NCBI GenBank assembly: GCA_902489775.1
Contig: CABUBH010000031.1
Location: 1 to 23,822, forward strand
Reading direction: 5' to 3'
DNA: 23,822 bases
DNA from: an uncultured Collinsella sp.
GTDB lineage: Bacteria; Actinomycetota; Coriobacteriia; Coriobacteriales; Coriobacteriaceae
Positions 23,714 to 23,822 of this stretch are shown one piece after another (the first letter of the stretch is position 1; the number at the start of each line of letters is the position of its first letter). The notes below the pieces were generated by a model, which searched no databases, was not told the origin of the DNA, and saw only the letters and a list, made by a program, of their open reading frames with translations. Both the position numbers and the translations under genes were made by a program.

Positions 23714-23822
23714 ATGTCCGGAAAGAGGAAGAAGGGTTCCGCGAAAGCGGCCCCGAGGGCCTACGGAAGGCTCACGAGGCACGAGCGGGACACGGTCCAG
23801 AGGATGCTGGAGCGCGGGGCCT
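23714..23822 (+). CDS. IS30-family-type transposase, N-terminus, truncated by window end
   Basis: The ATG at 23714 follows GGAGG and opens MSGKRKKGSAKAAPRAYGRL then TRHERDTVQRMLERGA, running off the window after 36 codons. A basic N-terminus followed by R-L-T-x-x-E-R-x-x-x-x-x-M-L-x-x-G is the start of the IS30-family helix-turn-helix DNA-binding domain. The catalytic DDE part lies outside the window, so this call rests on the N-terminal pattern only. The left boundary of the element is unclear; it should lie between the YhcG gene and 23700, perhaps at the palindrome. Confidence 0.65.
   Translation, partial: MSGKRKKGSAKAAPRAYGRLTRHERDTVQRMLERGA

Overview
The window looks like chromosomal DNA of a GC-rich, Gram-positive gut actinobacterium of the Coriobacteriia, most likely Collinsella or a close relative. 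This rests on gene content: a class III fructose-1,6-bisphosphatase, GtrA-type membrane proteins, a C69 dipeptidase, very large Ig-repeat surface proteins, an LAxTG-type sorting signal, and Coriobacteriia-style lipoproteins. The genus is an inference from recalled family distributions; no search was run.

Layout. (1) 38-3056, + strand: fbp, then two tandem paralogous GtrA-like membrane proteins, closed by a strong terminator. (2) 3158-3465: a convergent intergenic region with five tandem copies of a ~62-bp unit, each an imperfect hairpin, next to a terminator serving the minus-strand operon. (3) 3520-11229, - strand: the centrepiece. A cobalamin riboswitch precedes a 2169-residue membrane-anchored surface protein (Ig-like repeats, atrophied Ig domains, a transcobalamin-like DUF4430 domain, a PQQ-like beta-propeller, an InlB-type repeat). 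Its stop overlaps the start of a second membrane-anchored DUF4430 protein. I read this as a candidate Gram-positive corrinoid-capture system. (4) 11360-11513: an intergenic element with long inverted repeats. (5) 11581-15364, - strand: a UbiB/ABC1-type kinase with a small phasin-like partner, then a C69 dipeptidase. (6) 15448-15685: a second, larger inverted-repeat element with an internal hairpin. (7) 15719-17208, - strand: formimidoyl-THF cyclodeaminase-type protein followed by a FolD that lacks two canonical active-site residues. (8) 17595-19123, + strand: two paralogous lipoprotein genes, the first interrupted by an amber codon, each with its own terminator and sharing a 19-nt upstream repeat. 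(9) 19187-21739, + strand: a Tat-exported phosphatidylinositol phospholipase C-like enzyme with a C-terminal LADTG sorting signal. (10) 21765-22034, - strand: a small PH-like protein. (11) 22203-23252, + strand: a YhcG/DUF1016 PD-(D/E)XK nuclease-family protein. (12) 23253-23822: hairpins, a 38-bp perfect palindrome, and the start of an IS30-type transposase cut by the window edge.

How the genes fit together: fbp, the THF pair and the UbiB pair are housekeeping. The riboswitch operon, the wall-anchored PI-PLC and the lipoproteins are cell-surface functions that face the host or gut lumen. Several surface ORF starts were moved downstream to well-placed Shine-Dalgarno sites; the largest correction places the giant protein's start at 10915, outside the riboswitch.
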